Origin: Ignatzschineria cameli
GTDB lineage: Bacteria > Pseudomonadota > Gammaproteobacteria > Cardiobacteriales > Wohlfahrtiimonadaceae
Direction: 5' to 3'
Assembly (NCBI RefSeq): GCF_003121895.1
Contig: NZ_QEWW01000006.1
Location: 33,633 to 97,632 of the forward strand
DNA length: 64,000 bases
A program made the translations under genes and the position numbers. Shown here piece by piece: positions 38,743 to 47,984 of this stretch. Each line of letters opens with the position of its first letter. Positions within the stretch are counted from its first letter, which is position 1. The notes below the pieces were generated by a model. The model ran no database searches, was not told the origin of the DNA, and saw only the letters and a list, made by a program, of their open reading frames with translations.

Positions 38743-39432
38743 ATGACAAAACGATTTCTACAATGGTTTTTCCCTTTAACTCTTCTCCTCACTCCGGCAA
38801 TGACGCTAGCAAATCAGCAGTTTATCGTTGACTACTTTCAAAATCTTAAGACGCTTGAGGCGAATTTCACTCAAGAGATTATCACTAAAGATCGAGTCGA
38901 TACAACTACCGGGGAATTAATCATTGAGAAAAATAATCCAACAGTTGAAGGAAATTCTCAACAATTATCATCGACAAAGGGGCAGAAAAGAGGGATATCA
39001 TCCCCGAAGTTCCTCTTTGATTATCAAAAACCTTATCAGCAGATCTTAGTGAGCAATGGGGAAAAATTTTGGTTTTATGATGTGGATTTAATGCAGGTTA
39101 TCATTAAACCGCTCTCAGAAGTTCTGAATAATCCGGTATTACAGATTCTTTTAAGTGCTGAGCCGTTAGATCAATACTTCGATATCAAAATGGTAAGAGA
39201 TCGACGTGAATATCTCTTAACTCCAAAAGTAGGGCGTTCTGATTTAGAGGTGAAGGATATTCAGGTGATCTTTGCAAATCGTAAGATCTACTCCTTTAAG
39301 GTAGAGGATGTCACAGGACAGAAGATCTCCTTTGTGATGAAACGAGTTCAAGAGAATAGTACGATTCCAGCCTCGCGTTTCGATTTTACTATTCCTGCAG
39401 ATGTTGATGTGATCGATGAGACAAAAAAATAG
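38743..39432 (+). CDS. lolA: LolA outer-membrane lipoprotein carrier
   Basis: 229 residues. Signal peptide about 1-23 (cleavage after TLA), then the LolA fold: DYFQNLKTLEANFTQEI, SSPKFLFDYQKPYQQILVSNGEKFWFYD in two parts, and DLMQVIIKP, all as in the family. LolA takes lipoproteins from LolCDE across the periplasm to LolB. It is about 20 residues longer than most LolA proteins because of an inserted NSQQLSSTKGQKRG segment (about 67-80), in the loop where others are short. The downstream gene is rarA, the usual order in Gammaproteobacteria. Confidence 0.93.
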   Translation: MTKRFLQWFFPLTLLLTPAMTLANQQFIVDYFQNLKTLEANFTQEIITKDRVDTTTGELIIEKNNPTVEGNSQQLSSTKGQKRGISSPKFLFDYQKPYQQILVSNGEKFWFYDVDLMQVIIKPLSEVLNNPVLQILLSAEPLDQYFDIKMVRDRREYLLTPKVGRSDLEVKDIQVIFANRKIYSFKVEDVTGQKISFVMKRVQENSTIPASRFDFTIPADVDVIDETKK

Positions 39433-39530
39433 ATGCCGTGGGGGTAATTTGTCACAATCACTGTCGCCCCTTTCTCTCCTTACTCCCCTTTTCCCCTTTC
39501 CACTTACAATGCCAATATGGAATAAAATAG

Positions 39531-40865
39531 ATGAAAGATCTCTTTTCTGATTTAGCAGAGGAGACAAAATTACAATTCTCCCCTTTAGCTGATTTAGCTC
39601 GTCCTCAAACTTTAGAAGAGATTGTAGGACAAGATGCACTGCTAGGTGAAGGAAAGCCTCTCTATGAAGCTTTTCGTAGCGGAATACCCCATTCAATGAT
39701 CTTTTGGGGGCCACCGGGCGTTGGAAAGACGACATTAGCAAATCTGATCGCCAAAGAGTTTGATGCAGCATTTATCTCCCTTTCAGCCGTCTTTTCAGGG
39801 GTAAAAGAGATTCGGGAAGCGATAAAAGAGGCAGAGGCTTATCAGCTTCAAGGGCGAAGAACGATCCTCTTTATCGATGAGATTCATCGTTTTAATAAGG
39901 GACAACAGGATGCCTTACTCCCCTTTGTGGAATCTGGTCTTGTTACCTTTATTGGCGCCACTACAGAGAATCCCTCATTTGAGATCAATCAAGCGCTCTT
40001 GTCGCGCGCATCAGTCTATCTTCTCTCACCACTTGATGAGCAAGCTCAGCGCACATTAATAGAGCGGGCAGTAACAAGATATTATCCGCAATATCATCTT
40101 GATGAGGCGGCAACCCTTCGTTTAATTGAGTATGCCGGGGGCGATGGGCGGCGACTCTTAAATCTACTTCAGCAGCTACTTGTCGTAGCGAAAAATGATG
40201 AGCAATATGGGATCGATTGTGCATTGGTAGATCGCATCCTTTCGAATCAGCCGAAGCGATTTGATAAAGGAGGCGATTATTTTTATGACCAGATTTCGGC
40301 ATTTCATAAGTCGATTCGTGGTTCTGATCCTGATGCTGCTCTCTATTGGTTCTCTTTGATGATGGAAAGCGGTGTGGATCCGCGTTATCTCGGGCGAAGA
40401 ATATTGATGATCGCCTGGGAAGATGTAGGCCTTGCTGATCCAAGAGGAATACAGATTGCAACAGATGCGTTAAGCACCTATGAGCGATTAGGAAGCCCGG
40501 AGGGGGATCTTGCGTTAGCACAGGCAGCGATCTATCTAGCCTGTGCGGCAAAATCGAATGCAGGTTATATGGCCTTTAAGAGAGCGCGACAATTTGTAGC
40601 GGCAGATCAGACGCGGCCAGTTCCGCTTCATCTCCGAAATGCGCCAACAAAGCTGATGGCAGAATTAGGCCATGGCCAACATTACCGCTACGCTCATGAT
40701 GAGCCAAATGGATATGCTGCCGGTGAGCGTTACTTTCCTGATGGAATGGATGAGATTCAGTGGTATCACCCAACAGATAGAGGGCTAGAGCGTCAAATTG
40801 GGGAGAAGCTTAAATTTTTAGATCAATTAGATGAAGCGGCAAGGAAAAATAACCGCTCTAGATAA
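39531..40865 (+). CDS. rarA: RarA (MgsA) replication-associated recombination ATPase
   Basis: 444 residues; E. coli RarA is 447. AAA+ ATPase with Walker [10 protein letters not shown] (about 64-72), Walker [10 protein letters not shown], sensor GATTENPSF and arginine-finger region LLSRASVY, followed by the C-terminal tetramerisation part ([15 protein letters not shown] and [20 protein letters not shown]). It acts at stalled forks with RecA and SSB. RBS weak; the gap to lolA is 98 bp, so co-transcription is likely. Not the neighbour of serS as in E. coli. Confidence 0.95.
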   Translation: MKDLFSDLAEETKLQFSPLADLARPQTLEEIVGQDALLGEGKPLYEAFRSGIPHSMIFWGPPGVGKTTLANLIAKEFDAAFISLSAVFSGVKEIREAIKEAEAYQLQGRRTILFIDEIHRFNKGQQDALLPFVESGLVTFIGATTENPSFEINQALLSRASVYLLSPLDEQAQRTLIERAVTRYYPQYHLDEAATLRLIEYAGGDGRRLLNLLQQLLVVAKNDEQYGIDCALVDRILSNQPKRFDKGGDYFYDQISAFHKSIRGSDPDAALYWFSLMMESGVDPRYLGRRILMIAWEDVGLADPRGIQIATDALSTYERLGSPEGDLALAQAAIYLACAAKSNAGYMAFKRARQFVAADQTRPVPLHLRNAPTKLMAELGHGQHYRYAHDEPNGYAAGERYFPDGMDEIQWYHPTDRGLERQIGEKLKFLDQLDEAARKNNRSR

Positions 40866-40921
40866 TAATTAGAACTATCTATTTTTATAATTAATCATCT
40901 TTAAGAGAAAGAATAGTAGCT

Positions 40922-42976
40922 ATGAATATGAATTGGATTATTCAGAAAATGGATCAACTCATTATTTCAGGTCTTGATGATTTACAAGAAGATATTGATA
41001 TTGAGTGCAAATTGGCATCTGGGAAAGATGGAAAAGGACGAATACCTAATTCATTGTGGGAAACATATAGTGCTTTTGCGAATACAAATGGCGGTATTAT
41101 TGTTTTAGGTGTGAAAGAGTTATCTTCAGGTCAATTTGAGCTTCAAGGGATAGATAATATTAATCAATTAAGGGCTGATTTTTTTAACACTATCAACAAT
41201 AGTTCAAAAGTGAATAAAAATATATTGTCAGATAGATATGTTCGAGAGGCTGAGATTGAGGGAAAACAGCTACTATTTATTGCGGTTCCAAGAGCATCTA
41301 GGAGGCAGCAACCTATTTACTTAAACAACAATCCTCTAAATAACACCTATATAAGACAGAATGAAGGAGACTATAAATTAGACGATGATTCCGTGAAAAG
41401 AATGTTAGCAGAGCAGGTTGATATTCGAGATGATCAAATTTTAGTTCATTACGGAATTGAAGATTTGGCAATGGAGTCGTTGCAATCTTATCGACAAAGA
41501 TATAGTAATTTGAAGCCGCATGCAGAGCTGAATGATTTAGACAATATTGAATTTTTGCGACGAATTGGGGCATATGGTATTAATCGGGAAACTGGAGAAC
41601 ATGGGTTAACAAGAGCGGGGTTGTTAATGTTTGGTATGCACCATGTGATTAATGATGTTTTTCCTAACTATATGGTTGATTATCAGGAGCGACCTAGGGC
41701 TAAAACAGAAGCTCGTTGGGTGGATAGAGTTGTACCTGATGGATCTTGGAGTGGAAATCTTTATGATTTTTATAGAAAGGTTTATACCAAGCTTGTTCAA
41801 GATTTAAAAATACCTTTTGAGTTGAAAGATGGGGTTCGTCAAGAAGATACTCCGATACATATTGCTTTGAGGGAAGCATTGGTTAATTGTATTGTCCACG
41901 CGGACTATACCGATAGAGCCTCTGTTTTAATTGTAAAAAGACCTGATATGTTTGGGTTTCGTAATCCGGGGCTCATGAGAGTTCCGCTAAAGGTTGCTTT
42001 ACAAGGTGGGGAATCGGATTGTCGCAATCGAAAACTGCATCAGATGTTCCGATTGATTAATGTTGGGGAACAGGCAGGATCAGGGATTCCTAAAATATTA
42101 TCAGGTTGGCAATCTCAGCACTGGTTGCCTCCATATTTGCGTGAAAAAAGAGAACCTAATAATCAAACTCTATTAGAACTAACCATGATCGATTTATTTC
42201 CGCAAGAGACAATGCAGCGATTAGCCGTTCAGTTTGGCTCGAAATTTAAGTTACTAAATGAAGAGGAGAGGGTGGCCTTGGCGATTGCAAAAATTGAAGG
42301 AGTTGTAACGCATACTCGTCTACAGGCGATTAGTACAAGTCATTCCGTCGATATTTCTCGTAACTTACAACATTTGGTAAAAGAAGGCTTTCTAAATAGT
42401 ACCGGCGGTCGTGGAGCTGTCTATACATTAAGTGGAACAGAAGTACTGAAGCCTGAGGATGTGTTTGATAATACACATCGTCTCAGCACTGTAATTAATG
42501 AGGGTAGCTCTGTAATTAATGAACAGAGCACTGTAATTAATGAGGGTAGCTCTGTAACTAACGAGGATAGCTCTGTAATTAATGGGAGAGATGACTTAGG
42601 AAAAAGCAATCAAGTTAGAGATGCATATGGCCGGTTTTGTAGTGATAAATTAGAATTACCTATTATCGATAATATTGATAAACTTACGGTTGAGTATAAG
42701 ATGCATCTATACGAAATGGCAGGAGAAGCTAGAAATAAGCAACGTCTAGCGAGATCTATCATGGAAAATTTAATACTACAACTCTGTGAAGATCAATTTA
42801 TTACCCTGGTATCATTAGCGAAGATTTTAAAACGTAAACCAGAGTCATTACGGCGAAGCTATTTAACTAAACTAATTAAAGATCAGCGATTATCCCTAGC
42901 CTTTCCTGCAACGCCAACGCATGAAAGACAAGCTTATAGGTCTAATTTGAATCTTCTTACAAGATCAGAAAATTAA
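40922..42976 (+). CDS. Schlafen/AlbA_2 domain protein with HATPase-like core
   Basis: 684 residues. An N-terminal AlbA_2 (Schlafen-like) domain (about 20-160; IECKLASG and TYSAFANTNGGIIVLGV), then a GHKL-type ATPase half with ALREALVNCIVHADY (315-329, N box), FRNPGL (346-351) and GEQAGSGIPK (382-391), and a winged helix (about 445-505). A repeated linker follows (522-556, five 7-residue SSVINEG-like units). The C-terminal 110 residues resemble nothing I know. Database names for such proteins (putative RecG-like helicase, transcriptional regulator) are not functional evidence. It lies alone between two housekeeping genes, rarA and gltX. AlbA_2 proteins recur in phage-defence neighbourhoods, so defence is a reasonable guess. 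Confidence 0.75.
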   Translation: MNMNWIIQKMDQLIISGLDDLQEDIDIECKLASGKDGKGRIPNSLWETYSAFANTNGGIIVLGVKELSSGQFELQGIDNINQLRADFFNTINNSSKVNKNILSDRYVREAEIEGKQLLFIAVPRASRRQQPIYLNNNPLNNTYIRQNEGDYKLDDDSVKRMLAEQVDIRDDQILVHYGIEDLAMESLQSYRQRYSNLKPHAELNDLDNIEFLRRIGAYGINRETGEHGLTRAGLLMFGMHHVINDVFPNYMVDYQERPRAKTEARWVDRVVPDGSWSGNLYDFYRKVYTKLVQDLKIPFELKDGVRQEDTPIHIALREALVNCIVHADYTDRASVLIVKRPDMFGFRNPGLMRVPLKVALQGGESDCRNRKLHQMFRLINVGEQAGSGIPKILSGWQSQHWLPPYLREKREPNNQTLLELTMIDLFPQETMQRLAVQFGSKFKLLNEEERVALAIAKIEGVVTHTRLQAISTSHSVDISRNLQHLVKEGFLNSTGGRGAVYTLSGTEVLKPEDVFDNTHRLSTVINEGSSVINEQSTVINEGSSVTNEDSSVINGRDDLGKSNQVRDAYGRFCSDKLELPIIDNIDKLTVEYKMHLYEMAGEARNKQRLARSIMENLILQLCEDQFITLVSLAKILKRKPESLRRSYLTKLIKDQRLSLAFPATPTHERQAYRSNLNLLTRSEN
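42485..42589 (+). repeat. In-frame 21-bp tandem repeat, five copies
   Basis: Units of 21 bp (AGCWCTGTAATTAATGAGGGT-like) begin at 42485, 42506, 42527, 42548 and 42569 and encode STVINEG, SSVINEQ, STVINEG, SSVTNED and SSVINGR. Gain or loss of a unit keeps the frame, so the linker of the AlbA_2 protein can vary in length. Confidence 0.92.
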
Positions 42977-43006
42977 TCAATGCTATGAGATAGCGATATA
43001 GGATAG

Positions 43007-43049
43007 TAAAAAGCGACCCCTTATATTTATTAAAGGATCGCTCTTTTTT
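43007..43049. terminator. Terminator between the AlbA_2 gene and gltX
   Basis: AAAAAGCGA...CTT and AAGGATCGCTCTTTTTT form an imperfect stem with A and T runs, suiting both convergent genes. Confidence 0.68.
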
Positions 43050-43097
43050 ATACGCTATTTTCTATTTTAATGGGTCTAGAAACTTGTAGAGAAATAG

Positions 43098-44516
43098 TTA
43101 ATCAATCAGATTAATCGCCTTCTCTAAACGCTCAAGTGTTCGCTCTTTCCCAACAAGATAGAGTGTTTCATCTAGGTTAGGGGAGTTGGTGCGGCCTACG
43201 ATCGCGGTGCGAAGTGGCATACCCACTTTACCCATTCCTATCTCGAGATTTTTTGTTACTGCTTTAACTGCAGCATCAAGTTCCGCATGCTCCCATGTCG
43301 TCACATCACTTAAGACGCGAACTAACTCTTCAAGAACAGGTTTGGATGCGCTAGTAAGTTGTTTCGCTTTTGCTGCTTCATCAATTTCAATTTCATCGAC
43401 AAAGAGATATTGGATCATCTCTGCAAGCTCTACGAGGGTCTCTGAACGCTTCACATGCGCTTCAACCGCTTTTGTTAAGAAATTATCAAACTCAGGTGAT
43501 GTTTCTGTCTGAATTCCTAATTTTTTTAAAAATGGTTTAAGTAACTGTCCTAATTCTGCAGGATTCTTCTCAATCATATAATGTTGATTGAGCCAGAGAA
43601 GTTTTGATGTGTTAAAAGCACTTGCTGATTTAGAGACATTTTTAAGATCGAAATATTTGACCATCTCTTCAAAGGTGAAGATCTCCTGATCACCATGAGA
43701 CCAGCCAAGACGAACGAGATAGTTGATCACCGCTTCAGGAAGGAAACCGCGCTCATAATACTCCATGACACCAACCGCACCATGACGTTTAGAGAGTTTT
43801 TGACCATCATCTCCTAAGATCATTGCAAGATGGGCAAAGTGGGGTACCGGCTTTCCTAATGCTTTGAAGATATTGACCTGACGATAGGTATTGTTGATAT
43901 GGTCATCGCCACGAATGACATGGGTAATTTCCATATCGACATCATCGACAACAACACAGAAGTTATAGGTCGGAGAACCATCGCTACGCGCAATAATTAG
44001 ATCATCTAGCTCACTATTTTGAACGCTTAAATTTCCATGAACAAGATCGGTAAAGCTTGTGACGCCAACTTGTGGGTTTTTAAAGCGTACTACAGGACTG
44101 ACACCTTCTGGAATCTCAGGAAGTGTTTTGCCGGGTTCAGGGCGCCAAGTGCCATCATAACGGGGCTTCTCTTTCTTCGCTTCCGCTTTGGCGCGCATCT
44201 CAGCTAACTCTTCAGGTGTGCAGTAGCAGTAGTAGGCATGACCTTTCTCTAAAAGTTCAGCAACCACTTCTTTATAACGATCAAAGCGTTTAGTCTGATA
44301 GTAAGGGCCTTCATCATATTGAAAGCCTAACCACTCTAAACTCTCCATAATTGCTGCAACCGCTTCAGGTGTTGAGCGCTCAAGATCGGTATCTTCGATA
44401 CGCAAAACCGTTGTACCTTTGTTATGAAGAGCAAAGAGATGGGAGAAGAGTGCCGTTCTAGCACCACCGATATGGAGATAGCCCGTTGGAGAAGGGGCGA
44501 AGCGCGTTTTAACCAT
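43098..44516 (-). CDS. gltX: GltX, glutamyl-tRNA synthetase
   Basis: 472 residues; E. coli GltX is 471. Class I synthetase with APSPTGYLHIGG (7-18, the HIGH-type motif), RIEDTDLERS and KLSKR (240-244), and a helical anticodon-binding C-terminus. It charges tRNA-Glu with glutamate for protein and tetrapyrrole synthesis. The start is the ATG opposite 44516. A single unit; no tRNA gene is near. Confidence 0.96.
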   Translation of the reverse strand: MVKTRFAPSPTGYLHIGGARTALFSHLFALHNKGTTVLRIEDTDLERSTPEAVAAIMESLEWLGFQYDEGPYYQTKRFDRYKEVVAELLEKGHAYYCYCTPEELAEMRAKAEAKKEKPRYDGTWRPEPGKTLPEIPEGVSPVVRFKNPQVGVTSFTDLVHGNLSVQNSELDDLIIARSDGSPTYNFCVVVDDVDMEITHVIRGDDHINNTYRQVNIFKALGKPVPHFAHLAMILGDDGQKLSKRHGAVGVMEYYERGFLPEAVINYLVRLGWSHGDQEIFTFEEMVKYFDLKNVSKSASAFNTSKLLWLNQHYMIEKNPAELGQLLKPFLKKLGIQTETSPEFDNFLTKAVEAHVKRSETLVELAEMIQYLFVDEIEIDEAAKAKQLTSASKPVLEELVRVLSDVTTWEHAELDAAVKAVTKNLEIGMGKVGMPLRTAIVGRTNSPNLDETLYLVGKERTLERLEKAINLID

Positions 44517-44763
44517 AATAATAGATCACATTATCCAGTTTTAAAGGTGAATAAAATAGTAAATATCTCTGTCAATATCGACAATTTGTAGCTCGATCTG
44601 CCACCTAGAATGAAGATAGAGAGGATATTTATAGATGAGGTAAAGAGAGCAATCTTATCGATGAGATCATCGCGATAACATCTATAAAAGCCCTCTTATA
44701 ATGGAGGTAATTATAACACTCTTACTCAATTAAAGAGCAGATAAATCATCAACAGCGAGGCCT

Positions 44764-45555
44764 TTAAGCTTCTGAATCCTCTTGTTTTGCCACCTCAAAA
44801 GAACTCTCTTCTGCCGCTAATTTTGCCGCTCTTTTCTTCTCAATCCGTTTACCGATATAGAGCCCAAGCTCAAAGAGCAGTAGCGCTGCTGTTGCAAAGA
44901 TAATCATAGAGAAGGGATCGGGGGGTGTTGCAATGGCAGAAACAGTAAAGACACCCACAATAATGTAGGGACGTTTTTTTACTAAGCTTTCTGTCTTAAT
45001 AATCTGTAGAGAGATCAGGATAATCAGTACAATGGGAATCTCAAAGACGATGCCAAAAAAGAAGAAGAGGCGTAAAACCGTTGAGAGATATTTGCCAATA
45101 TCAGTGGCCATTTCAACCCCTGATGGGGCAGAACCGGAGAGGAACTTAAACATAATCGGCATAACGGCATAGTAGGCAAATGCCATGCCGGTATAGAAGA
45201 GGAGTACGCTTGAGAGAATAATAGGAAATGCGACCCGCTTTTCATGTTGATAGAGTCCCGGCGCGACAAACCCCCAAACTTGGTAGAGTACCCAGGGAAT
45301 CGCGATAAAGAAGGAGACCCAGAGCGTCAACTTAATAGGAACGATAAAAGGGGCAATAACATCTGTTGCGATCATCTTTCCCCCTTCAGGTAAGACATTG
45401 AGAAGGGGCGTTGCTACGAAGTTGTAGATATCATCTCGGAAATAGATTAGAGCTAAGAAGATAATAAGAACACCGGCACCGGCACGAATGAGGCGATCGC
45501 GCAACTCAATCAAGTGATGAATAAAGGATTGTTCTTTAGCGGTAGAGTTTGTCAT
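44764..45555 (-). CDS. tatC: TatC, twin-arginine translocase core subunit
   Basis: 263 residues, six membrane helices. Conserved marks: HLIELRDRL at the N-terminus (the signal-peptide-binding region with Glu and Arg), PWVLYQVWGFVAPGLYQHEKR in the first cytoplasmic loop (FVAPGLY...E), GMAFAYYAVMP, and TPPDPFSM in the last third. It recognises RR-signal peptides and with TatA/B exports folded proteins. Normally tatA-tatB-tatC form an operon; here tatA and tatB are absent and the upstream neighbour is ypjD. The tail (from about 235) is Lys, Ala and Glu-rich. Gap to ypjD 48 bp, so the two may be co-transcribed. Confidence 0.95.
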   Translation of the reverse strand: MTNSTAKEQSFIHHLIELRDRLIRAGAGVLIIFLALIYFRDDIYNFVATPLLNVLPEGGKMIATDVIAPFIVPIKLTLWVSFFIAIPWVLYQVWGFVAPGLYQHEKRVAFPIILSSVLLFYTGMAFAYYAVMPIMFKFLSGSAPSGVEMATDIGKYLSTVLRLFFFFGIVFEIPIVLIILISLQIIKTESLVKKRPYIIVGVFTVSAIATPPDPFSMIIFATAALLLFELGLYIGKRIEKKRAAKLAAEESSFEVAKQEDSEA

Positions 45556-45603
45556 AGTCGGATATCTATCGGGTTATAAGCGTTATCAACGAAAATTAAG
45601 AAG

Positions 45604-46386
45604 CTATTCAGAAGCGAAGAGAAACTCTTGAATAAGGCGAGTTCCTGTAATTCCAAGTAACAGAATGACCGCCGTCAGCATGATAAACTTTGCTGCAGGA
45701 CGACCCCGTAAACCATAATAATGATGCGCCCATAAAATAGCACCATAAAGAATCCATGCAAGTCCTGTTAAAACAGTCTTGTGAATAAAATGGGGGGAAA
45801 ACCACTGATCGAAGAAGGCAAAGCTCGTTACAAGGCTGACTGTTAGGAGGATAAAGCCGATGGTGAGCATTCGAAAGAGAAGAAGCTCCATACGTAAAAT
45901 AGGGGGAAACTTCTGTGTGATTGAGCGACGATTCTTGAGTGCCCGATCCCGCAGATAGAGGAGAAGCGCCTGAACAGAAGCAAGTAGTAAAATGGCATAG
46001 GCGATAATAGAGGTTAAGATATGGATACTTAACCAAGGTGATGGTGTGCTAAATCCAACATTTTGATGATCGAAGAATGTTAGGAGCTGCGTCACAGCTG
46101 CAAATAGCATAATAGCGATCGCTGTATTGAGATGCCTTCTTAGATAGGGAATGATCAGAAGAACCATAATAATTGAGGCTAAAGAGAGCGCTTCAATCGC
46201 ACTAATGACATCGAAATCGCCCAAACTGATCTGATGACTCAAGGTGATGACTTGCAAGCCGAGCGCTGAGAAGATTGTTATATAGCTAAGGGGCAACCAC
46301 CATTTTTGTCCCTTCTTGAAGAGATATACAAGAAGAAATAACGCCGACAAAAGATAGAGTCCAATATTGAGTGATACTAATGTCAT
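45604..46386 (-). CDS. ypjD: YpjD/CcsA-like cytochrome c assembly family membrane protein
   Basis: 260 residues with eight predicted membrane helices. It belongs to the cytochrome c assembly (CcmC/CcsA) superfamily by SIHILTSIIAYAILLLASVQALLL and by WILYGAILWAHHYYGLRG near the C-terminus, where the WAHHYYGLRGR segment carries conserved histidines. The neighbour ffh is divergent, the same order as ypjD-ffh in E. coli, which supports the name; its function is not established. It precedes tatC on the same strand. Confidence 0.88.
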   Translation of the reverse strand: MTLVSLNIGLYLLSALFLLVYLFKKGQKWWLPLSYITIFSALGLQVITLSHQISLGDFDVISAIEALSLASIIMVLLIIPYLRRHLNTAIAIMLFAAVTQLLTFFDHQNVGFSTPSPWLSIHILTSIIAYAILLLASVQALLLYLRDRALKNRRSITQKFPPILRMELLLFRMLTIGFILLTVSLVTSFAFFDQWFSPHFIHKTVLTGLAWILYGAILWAHHYYGLRGRPAAKFIMLTAVILLLGITGTRLIQEFLFASE

Positions 46387-46514
46387 AATCTTAAGATTCT
46401 TACCTTTTTATATCTAAGGGGGAACTTTAAAGAAGTGCCCATATCAAGTAAACTATACAGTGATTTTACTAGAAAATTGATAAGAATTATAAATAAAAGC
46501 TAAAAAGGGTTTTT

Positions 46515-47864
46515 ATGTTTGAAAATTTAAGTGGTCGTTTAAGACAAACAATGCGTTCCCTTAGAGGGCAGGCGAGATTAACAGAGAGCAACATCCAAGA
46601 TGCTCTGCGTGAAGTTCGTATGGCGCTTTTAGAGGCGGACGTTGCGTTGCCTGTGGTTCGAGAATTTATTAACCAGGTGAAAGAGCGTGCTGTTGGTCGT
46701 GAAGTGATCGAGAGTTTAAACCCTGGACAAGTTTTTGTAAAAGTGGTTCATGAAGAGCTCATCAATATCATGGGTGAGAGCAATGAGACCTTAAACCTGC
46801 AGACACAGCCACCGGCAGTGATCTTGATGGCGGGTCTACAAGGGGCGGGTAAAACCACAAGTGTCGGGAAGTTAGCTCGCTACCTTAAAGAGCGAGAGCG
46901 TAAAAAAGTAGCGGTTGTGAGTGCCGACGTCTATCGTCCTGCGGCGATTGAGCAGCTTCGAAAAGTGGCGGCTCAGGTTGATGCAGAGTTTATCCCTTCC
47001 ACAGGTGATGAGAAGCCACAAGAGATTGCGCGTCGTGCATTAGAGAGCGCCAAATTGATGAATGCTGATGTTCTGATTGTGGATACAGCAGGGCGCCTAC
47101 ATATTGATGAGACGCTCATGACCGAGATTCAAGAGATCCATCAAGTGCTCAATCCTATTGAAACGCTCTTTGTTGTCGATAGTATGACAGGACAAGATGC
47201 GGCAAATACGGCAAAGGCGTTTAATGATGCTCTGCCATTAACCGGTGTGGTCTTAACAAAGATCGATGGGGATGCACGTGGAGGTGCTGCGCTTTCCATT
47301 CGCCATATCACTCAAAAGCCTATTAAGTTTTTAGGGGTAGGTGAAAAGCTTGAAGCGTTAGAGCCTTTCCATCCTGATCGTCTTGCATCTCGTATTTTAG
47401 ATATGGGTGATGTCCTCTCGCTTGTTGAGGAGATGGAAGCAAAGGTTGATAGAGAAGAAGCTGAGCGAATCACGAAGAAATTTAAGAAAGGGGAAGGCCT
47501 CGATCTTAATGACTTTAAAGCGCAGATGGAGCAGATGCTCAATATGGGGGGGATCAATACCCTCTTGACTAAATTGCCGGGAATGGGCGATATTGCGGAA
47601 AAAGCTAAAGGTAAAGTGGATGATAAGATCTTTGTTCAGAAGATCGCTATTATCAACTCTATGACGCCGGCAGAGAGAGCAGATCATAAGCTGATTAAAG
47701 CGCCTCGCCGTAAGCGAATTGCAGATGGTGCAGGAGTCAATATTCAAGAGGTTCATAAGCTTTTAAAAGAGTTTGATCAGATGCAGCGGATGATGAAGCA
47801 ATTTAAAGGGGGCGGAGTTAGAAAGATGATGCGCTCATTAAAAGGAAAGTTGCCTCATCGTTAA
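46515..47864 (+). CDS. ffh: Ffh, signal recognition particle GTPase
   Basis: 449 residues; E. coli Ffh is 453. An N-domain helix bundle, a G-domain with GLQGAGKTTS (P loop, about 106-115), DTAGRLH and TKIDGDARGGAA, and a methionine-rich M-domain (from about 300: MEQMLNMGG, MTPAERADHKL, KEFDQMQRMMKQFKGGG) that binds 4.5S RNA and signal peptides. It targets nascent membrane proteins to FtsY and SecYEG. The gene for 4.5S RNA is not in this window. A strong terminator separates it from sppA. Confidence 0.97.
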   Translation: MFENLSGRLRQTMRSLRGQARLTESNIQDALREVRMALLEADVALPVVREFINQVKERAVGREVIESLNPGQVFVKVVHEELINIMGESNETLNLQTQPPAVILMAGLQGAGKTTSVGKLARYLKERERKKVAVVSADVYRPAAIEQLRKVAAQVDAEFIPSTGDEKPQEIARRALESAKLMNADVLIVDTAGRLHIDETLMTEIQEIHQVLNPIETLFVVDSMTGQDAANTAKAFNDALPLTGVVLTKIDGDARGGAALSIRHITQKPIKFLGVGEKLEALEPFHPDRLASRILDMGDVLSLVEEMEAKVDREEAERITKKFKKGEGLDLNDFKAQMEQMLNMGGINTLLTKLPGMGDIAEKAKGKVDDKIFVQKIAIINSMTPAERADHKLIKAPRRKRIADGAGVNIQEVHKLLKEFDQMQRMMKQFKGGGVRKMMRSLKGKLPHR

Positions 47865-47935
47865 TTTTCGCTTTCAACATAAAAATAAGTTGTGCTGTTA
47901 GAGAGATTTGATCAAAAATAGCTATAGATAAGATC

Positions 47936-47964
47936 ACCCTTATTGCTGAGCAATAAGGGTTTTT
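47936..47964 (+). terminator. Intrinsic terminator after ffh
   Basis: A perfect 10-bp stem (ACCCTTATTG and CAATAAGGGT) with the loop CTGAG, then TTTT. It lies 23 bp before the sppA start. Confidence 0.88.
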
Positions 47965-47984
47965 AGTAATAGAGGGAGATATCA

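Noticed and set aside
39244..39771. 175-codon minus-strand frame over lolA/rarA
   Set aside because: A shadow of two clear genes on the other strand, with no motif of its own.
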